NCBI GenBank assembly: GCA_034003725.1
Contig: JAVEYB010000016.1
Location: 1 to 55,022, forward strand
DNA: 55,022 nucleotides
Source of the DNA: Candidatus Zixiibacteriota bacterium
GTDB taxonomy: Bacteria > Zixibacteria > MSB-5A5 > GN15 > FEB-12
Direction: 5' to 3'
Under the pieces are notes generated by a model. That model was not told the DNA's origin, searched no databases, and was given only the letters and a program-made list of their open reading frames with translations. The position numbers and the translations under genes were made by a program. Positions 32,541-40,377 of this stretch are shown here, in pieces; positions within the stretch are counted from its first letter, which is position 1, and every line of letters begins with the position of its first letter.

Positions 32541-33384
32541 TCAACGACCGATCGAACGGCTGCATCAATCGGGGCTGGCGGATTATCACTGCCATTGCGA
32601 CTACTCGGTCGATGCCGTGGGGACAATCGATGACTATTGTCGGGCGGCCGTGCAGCGGGGGCTCGCCGAGTTATGCTTTACGACGCACTACGACGCCAAT
32701 CCGGATTCTGAGCGCAAAGACTGTTACATCCGGGTTCGGGGCAAAGAGGTCCCGTCGACGCCCGACGCACTGGCGCCGTATGTCGACGACGTCCATGCGG
32801 CCGCCGAACGCTTTCTTGCCGACGGACTCCTGGTGAAACCGGGAGTAGAGGTCGGCTGGTTTCCCGGCTGCGAGGAAACGGTGGCCCGTTTGCGCGAGCG
32901 GTTCGATTTCCACCACGTTCTTTGCGGAATACACGAGATAAACAACATCTGTTTCTGCTGCAAGGGATGGCATTTGAAATGCTTCGCACCTTTCGACGCA
33001 AACGGCCTCGCGGAGGCGTATTTCCGACAGGCGGTCGACGCCGCGAACTCAGGGTTGTTCGATGCGATCGCGCATCTTGATTACTACCGCAAGTACGGCG
33101 ATGAGTACTATGGCGACGCCCTGAAGTCCGCGCACGAACCGTTTGTCGGCGAACTGTTCGCTGCCCTCCAACGCAGCGACACCGCGCTCGAAATCAACAC
33201 GGCAGCGTTGCGCAAGGGGCTTGGAGAGTACTTCCCGAGAGTCTCACTGCTGAATGCCGCCCGTCGCGCGGGTGTGATGGTGCGCTTTCTGGGCTCCGAC
33301 GCCCACCGGCCCGAGGACGTCGGTTTTGATTTTGACGCCGCCGTAACGCTGTTGTCCGACGTGTCCCGAACCTGCGAGGTGTGA
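32533..33384 (+). CDS. PHP-domain phosphatase (histidinol-phosphatase-like)
   Basis: The protein has 283 residues. The PHP metal site shows ADYHCHCDYSVD (first His-x-His), FTTHYDANP, HVLCGIHEI and a C-terminal LGSDAHRPEDVG. Typical histidinol phosphatases of the HisK type convert histidinol phosphate to histidinol, but other PHP enzymes act on nucleic acids or phosphoesters. There are no other histidine genes here, so a general phosphoesterase is also possible. TTG at 32533 is used, with GGAGAG six bases upstream; it overlaps the MBL stop region by eight bases. The next gene begins at its stop codon. Confidence 0.85.
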   Translation: MSDQRPIERLHQSGLADYHCHCDYSVDAVGTIDDYCRAAVQRGLAELCFTTHYDANPDSERKDCYIRVRGKEVPSTPDALAPYVDDVHAAAERFLADGLLVKPGVEVGWFPGCEETVARLRERFDFHHVLCGIHEINNICFCCKGWHLKCFAPFDANGLAEAYFRQAVDAANSGLFDAIAHLDYYRKYGDEYYGDALKSAHEPFVGELFAALQRSDTALEINTAALRKGLGEYFPRVSLLNAARRAGVMVRFLGSDAHRPEDVGFDFDAAVTLLSDVSRTCEV

Positions 33385-34043
33385 TGACGACCGTGTCTGC
33401 CGCGCTACGATCCGGGCGCTTACCCCGATCATTCTATGACAGGCCCACCCTCGACGTTGCCCAGGGACTCATGGGTTGCCGGATCGTATATGACGGACCG
33501 AGGGGAAGGCTCTCCGCCCGAATCGTCGAAGTCGAGGCGTATATCGGGGAGGACGACCCGGCGTGTCATGCGTCGGCCGGCAGGACGGCACGAACGGCCC
33601 CTATGTTCGGCCCGCCGGGCCGCGCCTACATCTATTTCATTTACGGGATGTACTATTGCCTCAATTTTGTGACAGAGAGCGAGGGGCGTCCTGCCGCCGT
33701 CCTGCTTCGTGGCGCGGAGCCGCTCGAGGGACTTGAACTGATGCGTACGCTGGCAACACCACAGCAGGACGCGCGCCTGCTGGCCGGTCCGGGAAAGTTT
33801 TGCCGGGCTTTCGGGCTGACAACCGAGCAAAACGGGTGGGATCTGACATCTTCCTCACTGTACCTTCTGTCGCCCGTGCGAACGGTGGCTCGAGTTGCTT
33901 CGTCACCCCGGATCGGCATCAGCAAGGCCACTCGGCGCCACTGGAGATTCTTCGATCCGGACTCACCGTCGGTATCAAAGCGCGTGGCCAACGGTATAAT
34001 GAGCGCAGTCGGCGAGCGAGGGTCGAATCAGCGACTTCGCTGA
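33384..34043 (+). CDS. 3-methyladenine DNA glycosylase (Aag/MPG family)
   Basis: The protein has about 219 residues, close to the family length. It removes alkylated bases such as 3-methyladenine and hypoxanthine from DNA. The catalytic Glu is in ARIVEVEAYIGEDDPACHAS. The YGMYYCLNFVTESE segment and the base-inserting FGPPGRAYIYFIYG region are typical. The start ATG at 33384 uses the A of the preceding TGA (TGATG), so it is translationally coupled to the PHP gene. A GTG three bases upstream is the alternative. Confidence 0.93.
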   Translation: MTTVSAALRSGRLPRSFYDRPTLDVAQGLMGCRIVYDGPRGRLSARIVEVEAYIGEDDPACHASAGRTARTAPMFGPPGRAYIYFIYGMYYCLNFVTESEGRPAAVLLRGAEPLEGLELMRTLATPQQDARLLAGPGKFCRAFGLTTEQNGWDLTSSSLYLLSPVRTVARVASSPRIGISKATRRHWRFFDPDSPSVSKRVANGIMSAVGERGSNQRLR

Positions 34044-34062
34044 ACGCAAGGGAGAAGATTTC

Positions 34063-34671
34063 GTGTTTGACCAGGAGTTTCTGAGAGCGGCACTTATCGG
34101 CGGACCGGTGATTCTGTTTTCACTGACCGTCCACGAGTACTTCCATGCGTGGAGTGCCCTCAAGTTCGGTGATACCACCGCCCGCGATCTCGGACGGTTG
34201 ACTCTGGATCCGACCAAGCACCTCAGCCTGATGGGGACCCTGGTGATGGTTCTGTCGCAGTTCACGTTCGGGTGGGCGAAGCCGGTGCCGGTGAACTTGA
34301 TGAACGTGCGCGACGTCCGCAAGGCTGACTTCTGGATATCGTTCGCCGGACCGCTATCCAATATCGGACTCGCGCTGGTCGCGGGGCTGGCATTCCACGT
34401 GTTCTCCCCGGTGTTTGGCTCAACGTTCTGGGAGTTCCTCCGCTATGCCGTGATTATCAACCTCGCCCTGGCCTTCTTCAACATGATCCCACTGTTTCCG
34501 CTCGACGGTTCGCACATTCTGCGGTCGGTGCTTCCGGCCAGGTACGACGAACCGATCGCCCGGTTCGAACAATTCGCGCCGTTCGTCCTGATAATCCTGG
34601 TTGTCACCGGCGGTGTGTGGATGATCATCGGCGGTCCGGTCACGTATTTCTATTCCTTGCTGGTGCCATGA
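34063..34671 (+). CDS. Site-2 protease family membrane metallopeptidase (M50)
   Basis: The protein has 202 residues and four to five transmembrane helices. The zinc motif HEYFHAW is at about residue 23, within the first helix, and the second metal-site segment MIPLFPLDGSH is at about 147. This is the small YwhC/SREBP type that cleaves substrates inside the membrane, often releasing anti-sigma factors or clearing signal peptides. GTG start at 34063, with AAGGGAGA about eight bases before it. The lipoprotein gene begins one base after its stop. Confidence 0.92.
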   Translation: MFDQEFLRAALIGGPVILFSLTVHEYFHAWSALKFGDTTARDLGRLTLDPTKHLSLMGTLVMVLSQFTFGWAKPVPVNLMNVRDVRKADFWISFAGPLSNIGLALVAGLAFHVFSPVFGSTFWEFLRYAVIINLALAFFNMIPLFPLDGSHILRSVLPARYDEPIARFEQFAPFVLIILVVTGGVWMIIGGPVTYFYSLLVP

Positions 34672-34672
34672 G

Positions 34673-35398
34673 ATGGACACTGATCAACCACCTTCAATCA
34701 CCGGTCTCCGGTCCCTTCATATCGCAGCCGTTGCCGTCGCGCTTTCTGTGGTTCTCGCTCTGATTTCCGGATGCGGGACCGGCCGCAGGCATATATCGAC
34801 CACAACAGAGACTACTCCGCTAACTTTCGACAAGCGCGTTGCCGAGGCCTACCTGTTCGATACGGAGATCGAGTACCGGGACAAGTACAGCTCCGTTCGT
34901 CTGGAATTGTACGCCGCCGACTCTATTGTCGGCGTCGCGGGCCGCAGCTATCTGGGCAAAGGCGCGCTGGACGGTTGGCTCACACGGGACTCTGTACTGA
35001 TACTTTTTCCGTCCAGCGGCGAGTATGTTGAAGAAGCAGTGCCGGACCTGATTGGAGCGATCGAGTGCACAAACGGGACAGTCGCACAGATCGATTTGCT
35101 GACGTTGTTGTACGAGCAGCCTTCCCGGTCGAATGTGGGGACCGGCATATCGATCACACCCGACTCCGCGAACCAGGATCGGCCGTGCTACTCGCTGTCG
35201 ATGCCGGGCTGCCTGTGGCGGATCGACCTGTGCTACGACCGTCGTGAGATCGGATGGCGCATTCGCGAATTCTCGTATACGAACGGTGATAACCTCTCGA
35301 TTTCAGCCAGACGCCGGGAATACAAAGCCGAAGTAACTGCCGGGCCGGACAAGTTTGCCGTGACCATCCCGCCCGATGCCCTTCGCATCAGTCCGTGA
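34673..35398 (+). CDS. Lipoprotein, possibly DUF4292/LolB-like
   Basis: The protein has 241 residues. A lipoprotein signal (AVAVALSVVLALISGC) puts the acylated Cys at about residue 34, which is late; an internal start is possible but not supported. The mature part has alternating strands (SSVRLELYAADSIVGVAG, then RDSVLILFPSSGEYVEEAVP) like the open beta-barrel of LolB/LolA-type lipid carriers. That likeness is weak, so the assignment is an inference. The position between the site-2 protease gene and an MsbA-like exporter would suit a role at the outer membrane. Confidence 0.7.
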   Translation: MDTDQPPSITGLRSLHIAAVAVALSVVLALISGCGTGRRHISTTTETTPLTFDKRVAEAYLFDTEIEYRDKYSSVRLELYAADSIVGVAGRSYLGKGALDGWLTRDSVLILFPSSGEYVEEAVPDLIGAIECTNGTVAQIDLLTLLYEQPSRSNVGTGISITPDSANQDRPCYSLSMPGCLWRIDLCYDRREIGWRIREFSYTNGDNLSISARRREYKAEVTAGPDKFAVTIPPDALRISP

Positions 35399-35474
35399 CA
35401 TAACATTCCCTTCATTGACTTTCGGGCGAGAGATCTGCATCTTAGACTCTTTAGTTCCCAAACGGAGTGTGCCG

Positions 35475-37376
35475 GTGAGCCTTTACAGACGTACGTTTGC
35501 CTCGCTAAAACCCTACTGGAAACAGCTCGTGATCGCTTCGCTGGGTGCGGCGGTGTACGCCTTGCTGTCGGGGCTTCTCGTCTGGATGGCCGGTCCGCTG
35601 TTGACGACACTTTTCGCAGTCGATCCGGCCGCGGTCCTGTCCGGCTCAGCCGATCCGGGGCTGCCCCACGCCGCGGCCGAGCCCGCTCGGGAAGTGGCCG
35701 GAGAAATTCAAGGCGGGCTGGAGGGATTCCGTGAGACGCTCAAGACCTGGATCGAGAGCCTGGTGGAGGCCGACACTCGGGTCGATACCCTGTTCAAATT
35801 CTGCGTTCTCATTCTGGTGATTGTCGTCGTCAGAAACATTTTCTACTACCTGCAGGGGTTCTATATCGCGTACGTGCAGCAGTCCGTTGTCCGTGACTTC
35901 CGGGATGCGCTCTTTTCAAAATACCAGCGGCTTTCGCTCGACTATTTCCACAAGCGACGCACCGGTGAGATCATCTCCCGGGTCACCAATGATGTGGTGG
36001 TGTTGAACCAGTCGATCGATATCGGCTTCCATCAATTGATAACGGACAGTGTCATGGTGCTCGTGTTCCTCGCCTTCGTGATTATCCTCAGCTGGAAACT
36101 CACGCTGCTGTCGTTTATCGTCATGCCGGTTATTTTCGGCTTTATCTGGTTCATCGGGAAAAAGATGCGCAAGTACTCGGAGAAGGCGCAGCGACGGATG
36201 GCCGACGTGAATTCGGTGCTCGAGGAGGCGGTCAATAACACGCGCATCGTCAAGGCCTTCTCGATGGAGGAATTCGAGAAACAGAAGTTCTTTCGGAGCA
36301 CCTACAACTACTTTCGGCAGCTCCTGCGCATGACACGGGTTCGACACCTGTCACTGCCGATCAATGATTTCCTGACGACCCTGGCCGGCGTGGTGATTCT
36401 CCTGTATGCCGGTACGCAGATTATCGAGGGAACAGGGGAGATGTCGGCGGGGGACTTCATGACGTTCACGATCGCCATGTTTGCTATGATCAAGCCCGTC
36501 AAGAACCTGACTTCCATCCACGTCAAGCTGCAGGAGGGTATGGCTGCCGCGTCGCGCATATTCCGCGTGCTCGATACTCCGGAAACCATCACGGACGCGC
36601 CCGATGCTCGGACCGTTGGCCGATTCTCCGAACGCATCGAGTACCGCGACGTTTCGTTTGCCTATGTTCCCCATGAGCCCGTGCTGCAAGGCGTGTCATT
36701 CGAAATCCGGCGCGGGGAAGTGGTTGCCGTTGTGGGACCATCCGGCGCCGGCAAGTCAACTTTGTTCGACTTGCTGCCGCGCTTTTACGATCCCCAACAG
36801 GGCGCCATATTGCTCGACGGGCACGACATCCGTTCCCTGACCCTCGCCTCGCTGCGTTCGCTGATGGGCATCGTCACGCAGGAGACATACCTGTTCAACG
36901 ACACCATTCGCAACAATATTGCCTATGGACAGACCGGCGTGAGCGAGGATGCGTTGCTCCAGGCGGCGCGTACGGCGAATGCCGATCGGTTCATCAGCCA
37001 GTTCGAGCGCGGATACGACACCGTTGTCGGGAATCGCGGCGTACGGTTGTCAGGCGGGCAGCGGCAACGAATCGCGATCGCGCGGGCGCTGCTGAAGGAC
37101 CCCGAGATTCTCATTTTCGATGAAGCGACATCGTCACTTGACACTGAGTCGGAAGCACTTGTGCAGGAAGCGATCGATCGCTTGATGACCAGCCGAACCA
37201 CACTCGTTATTGCCCACCGGCTGTCCACGATCAAAAACGCCGACCGAATTCTCGTGCTGGACGGCGGACGCATCGTTCAGCGAGGAACGCATGATGAGCT
37301 TGTGGAGCAGGACGGCATGTATCGGCGACTGTATCAAATGCAGTTCCGGGATACCGGGGATCATCATGCTTCGTGA
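35475..37376 (+). CDS. ABC exporter, MsbA-like (lipid A or lipid flippase type)
   Basis: The protein has 633 residues, with six transmembrane helices fused to an ATPase. GTG at 35475 is chosen, with GGAG seven bases upstream; longer frames run into the previous gene. A Pro/Ala-rich insert of ~45 residues follows the first helix and is unusual for MsbA. The Walker A motif GPSGAGKST is at about 421, the ABC signature LSGGQRQR at about 525, the Walker B motif ILIFDEATSS at about 545, and the H-loop IAHRLST after it. It probably transports lipid A-core or another lipid across the inner membrane. It leads three glycosyltransferase genes. Confidence 0.9.
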   Translation: MSLYRRTFASLKPYWKQLVIASLGAAVYALLSGLLVWMAGPLLTTLFAVDPAAVLSGSADPGLPHAAAEPAREVAGEIQGGLEGFRETLKTWIESLVEADTRVDTLFKFCVLILVIVVVRNIFYYLQGFYIAYVQQSVVRDFRDALFSKYQRLSLDYFHKRRTGEIISRVTNDVVVLNQSIDIGFHQLITDSVMVLVFLAFVIILSWKLTLLSFIVMPVIFGFIWFIGKKMRKYSEKAQRRMADVNSVLEEAVNNTRIVKAFSMEEFEKQKFFRSTYNYFRQLLRMTRVRHLSLPINDFLTTLAGVVILLYAGTQIIEGTGEMSAGDFMTFTIAMFAMIKPVKNLTSIHVKLQEGMAAASRIFRVLDTPETITDAPDARTVGRFSERIEYRDVSFAYVPHEPVLQGVSFEIRRGEVVAVVGPSGAGKSTLFDLLPRFYDPQQGAILLDGHDIRSLTLASLRSLMGIVTQETYLFNDTIRNNIAYGQTGVSEDALLQAARTANADRFISQFERGYDTVVGNRGVRLSGGQRQRIAIARALLKDPEILIFDEATSSLDTESEALVQEAIDRLMTSRTTLVIAHRLSTIKNADRILVLDGGRIVQRGTHDELVEQDGMYRRLYQMQFRDTGDHHAS

Positions 37377-37451
37377 CCTTCCACACGGTCCGGTTTCGGC
37401 GAGACGCCTGGCGGCAACCGGCCGCCGTATCGGTGAAGGACAGGTCCGTCC

Positions 37452-38567
37452 ATGACACTGCTCAAGCGTCTGGAGTTCAGAGTGAAAGCCCTGGCGTTTG
37501 GGTTGTTCAGGGTTTTGCTGAAGAAGGGCCGGCCGGAACGTATCCCGCTGGATGCGTCCCGCATGACGAGAATCCTGTTTCTCCGGCCTGATCGGATCGG
37601 CGACACTGTGACGTCGCTGCCGCTGTTCGATGCGCTCAAGGCCGCGTATCCGAACGTGAGACTGGCGGTGTTCGCCTCGCCCAAAAACATTTCATTGATC
37701 GATCGCGATCCGCGCTTCGAGCGGATTTACTGCTATCGGCGCAACATACTGCACGACTTCAGGCAGGTGCTGCAGATTAGGCGGGAAAAGTTCGACTGTG
37801 TCGTTGATCTGCTGGCCGACGACTCTGTGACTTGTCTTTTCCTGTCGCAATCATGTGTCGCCGATGCGCCCCGGATCGGCGTCCGCAAGAGACGGTTTGC
37901 GCAATACTACGATTACACCTTCCATCCGGGCGAGGATAGCGAACTGCACATGATCGATATCAACCTGCAGATGTTGTCAGCATTCGGAATCAAGCCGGAT
38001 TCGTCGGGTTATGCCGCGCCGTTCGTTCCCAGCGATGATGCTGTGCGGGCGGATCGCTTTTTCGCACACCTGCGTCAGCAGGCGCCGAATGTGCCCGTGA
38101 TGATCGGTGTCAATCTCTCACAGCGCGGCCCGAACCGATTTTGGGGTTTGGAGAAGTTCGAACACCTGATACGGCGCATTCGCCAGGATTACCCGCAGTG
38201 TCGCATCATTCTTATAACGGCGCCTCCTGATCGGCAGCGCGGCGATGAACTGGTTGAGCGACTGGGTGGAGTTGTGGCGCAGGTGGAGCCGAATCTGGGT
38301 CTTACCGGCATATCAGCCGTGCTGGCCCGACTCGACCTGCTGATATCCCCGGATACGTCGCTGGTTCATATCGCCCGCTCGTTTCGGGTTCCGGTGGTTG
38401 GTTTCTATCCATCCTTTAAGGGGATTTACCGTCAATGGTGCCCGTACGATCAGCCGGAAGGACTGGTGCTGTCGCATGGTGAAGACAACATTTTCAATAT
38501 CACCGCCGACCAGGCATATGAGGCTTTCTCGCGTCTCGTGCGCAAGCATCAGCTGGTGAGCTTATGA
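37452..38567 (+). CDS. Glycosyltransferase family 9 (heptosyltransferase type)
   Basis: The protein has 371 residues and the GT-B fold of heptosyltransferases. RILFLRPDRIGDTVTSLPLF is the N-terminal acceptor loop. The C-terminal donor site includes PDTSLVHIARSFRVPVVGFY. It adds heptose or a related sugar to the LPS inner core from the cytoplasmic side. A leading basic segment (about residues 1-35) could attach it to the membrane. The next gene overlaps by four bases. Confidence 0.92.
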   Translation: MTLLKRLEFRVKALAFGLFRVLLKKGRPERIPLDASRMTRILFLRPDRIGDTVTSLPLFDALKAAYPNVRLAVFASPKNISLIDRDPRFERIYCYRRNILHDFRQVLQIRREKFDCVVDLLADDSVTCLFLSQSCVADAPRIGVRKRRFAQYYDYTFHPGEDSELHMIDINLQMLSAFGIKPDSSGYAAPFVPSDDAVRADRFFAHLRQQAPNVPVMIGVNLSQRGPNRFWGLEKFEHLIRRIRQDYPQCRIILITAPPDRQRGDELVERLGGVVAQVEPNLGLTGISAVLARLDLLISPDTSLVHIARSFRVPVVGFYPSFKGIYRQWCPYDQPEGLVLSHGEDNIFNITADQAYEAFSRLVRKHQLVSL

Positions 38568-39319
38568 AGAGATTGTCGGTAGTCGTCATTACCCGGAACG
38601 AAGAAGCGAATCTGGAACGCTGCCTGAGCTCGGTGGCGTTTGCCGACGAGCTGATCGTTGTGGACAGCCATTCGACAGACGGCACCGAGCGAATCGCCCG
38701 CGCGTACGGAGCAACTTTCGAGACGATCGATTGGACTGGTTTCGGTCCGGCCAAACAGGCAGGCGTAGATCTGGCACACGGGGAGTGGGTATTATCACTT
38801 GATGCGGATGAGGCGTTGTCCGATTCCCTGCAATCCGAGATAAAACAGGTTATTGCTGCGTCGGACAGCCCGGACGGCTTCTACATCCCGCGCCGGACCA
38901 GTTTTCTTGGTCGCTGGATTCATCACTGCGGCTGGTACCCGGACTACGTCCTGCGGCTTTTCCGGAGGGGGAAAGGCAGGTTCGACGGGGCTGCAGTACA
39001 CGAGAAAGTACTGGTCGACGGTACGGTGGAGAGACTTCAAGGGGAATTGCTGCATTACAGCTATCCCGATCTGGACAACTACTTCGTCAAGTTCAACCGG
39101 TATACAACTATGGGCGCGCTGGAGGCATATCGGGCCGGGAAACGGGCCGGTTGGTATCACATCGTCGTCAAGCCGATCGCCAGTTTCTTCGTGCATTATG
39201 TGGTGCGCCAGGGATTTCGCGACGGCTTGGAAGGATTTCTTATCTCTGTCTTGTCTTCCGGCGCTGTTTTGGTTAAATATGCCAAACTCAGGGACCTCCG
39301 ACGAAGACAAGAGAAGTAG
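38564..39319 (+). CDS. Glycosyltransferase family 2, WaaE/KdtX-like
   Basis: The protein has 251 residues with the GT-A fold. Nucleotide binding shows SVVVITRNEEANLERCLSSV, and the DxD-type metal site is SLDADEALSD. GRWIHHCGWYPDYVLRLFRR is characteristic of LPS-core glucosyltransferases related to WaaE. A C-terminal amphipathic/hydrophobic segment may hold it on the membrane. Translationally coupled to the preceding GT9 gene (ATGA overlap), and followed nine bases later by another GT9 gene. Confidence 0.92.
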   Translation: MKRLSVVVITRNEEANLERCLSSVAFADELIVVDSHSTDGTERIARAYGATFETIDWTGFGPAKQAGVDLAHGEWVLSLDADEALSDSLQSEIKQVIAASDSPDGFYIPRRTSFLGRWIHHCGWYPDYVLRLFRRGKGRFDGAAVHEKVLVDGTVERLQGELLHYSYPDLDNYFVKFNRYTTMGALEAYRAGKRAGWYHIVVKPIASFFVHYVVRQGFRDGLEGFLISVLSSGAVLVKYAKLRDLRRRQEK

Positions 39320-39328
39320 CAACCGCCT

Positions 39329-40375
39329 ATGAGCAAGATTCTGGAACTTCAGCCCGGTGACCGCATCCTGATAAGCAGGACCGACCGTCTCGGCGACCTC
39401 GTACTGGCGCTGCCGGTGGTTGAGACCATCAAGGCAAGGTATCCCGAGTGTCGTGTCGACGTCATATCATCGCTTTACGCATCGCCCATATTGGAGAACA
39501 ACGACAAGATTTCGGGCATTCTCCGCGTGCAGAACGATCAGTTGCTCACCAGCAAGCCGTACAAAAAAGAGCTGCTGATGAAAGTCAAGAAGGGGGACTA
39601 CAAGGTTGTAGTGGTGCTGTATCCGGAAAGACAGATAAGTCGCCTTTTCTACCAGGCGGAGATCCCGCATCGCCTCGGGACGGCAGGACGCTTTCACTCC
39701 GTTTTCTTCAACCACCGCCTGCTGCACAGCCGGAAGGCGAACCGAAAGCACGAGTCGGAATACAACCTCGACTTTTTGCGGTTTTTCCGTAAGGGGCCGA
39801 CTATTAAGACGCCGACCGTATATCCGACCGACAAGGAGCTGCGCAACGCTCGTCGCATTCTCGGCGAGGTGAATATCAACGCCCCGTTCATTGTCCTGCA
39901 CCCCGGTTCCGGTGGTTCCGCTGATCGGTGGCCGGTCGACAAGTTCATAGACTTGTATGCTATGCTGGATGCCGAGAACCTGCAGGTAGTGCTTTCCGGT
40001 TCTGATAATGAAGGCGAGATGATCGAAGAAGTCGCCGCCCGCAACGGCGTATCGGTGCGCAAGATCACCGGAGAGACCGACCTTCGGACGCTGGCCGCGG
40101 TGCTGTCGCTGGCGTCGGTTGTCGTCGCCAACTCAACCGGGCCGTTGCATCTGGCGGTGGCGGTCGGTACCCGCGTGGTTGGCCTCTACCCGGGCAGGCA
40201 GATCATGTCGCCGGTGCGCTGGGGTCCGGTGGGGAAGGGACACAAAGTGTTGCAGCCGCCGATGCCACCGCTCAACGGCGGGGGCGAACGGGTCGACAAT
40301 ATGGATCAGATCCCGGCCCAGACGGTCGCAAGGGCAGTCCGCGAAGCGTTTGCGGCCTCGGTCAGGCAGAAATAG
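39329..40375 (+). CDS. Second glycosyltransferase family 9 (heptosyltransferase type)
   Basis: The protein has 348 residues. The N-terminal DRILISRTDRLGDLVLALPV loop and the C-terminal segment VVVANSTGPLHLAVAVGTRV are the GT9 hallmarks. VLHPGSGGSADRWP is the conserved loop at the start of the donor domain. It is similar to the gene at 37452 but not a recent copy, so the pair probably acts in sequence on the LPS core, in the manner of WaaC and WaaF. The stop is two bases before the RelA/SpoT start. Confidence 0.93.
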   Translation: MSKILELQPGDRILISRTDRLGDLVLALPVVETIKARYPECRVDVISSLYASPILENNDKISGILRVQNDQLLTSKPYKKELLMKVKKGDYKVVVVLYPERQISRLFYQAEIPHRLGTAGRFHSVFFNHRLLHSRKANRKHESEYNLDFLRFFRKGPTIKTPTVYPTDKELRNARRILGEVNINAPFIVLHPGSGGSADRWPVDKFIDLYAMLDAENLQVVLSGSDNEGEMIEEVAARNGVSVRKITGETDLRTLAAVLSLASVVVANSTGPLHLAVAVGTRVVGLYPGRQIMSPVRWGPVGKGHKVLQPPMPPLNGGGERVDNMDQIPAQTVARAVREAFAASVRQK

Positions 40376-40377
40376 AT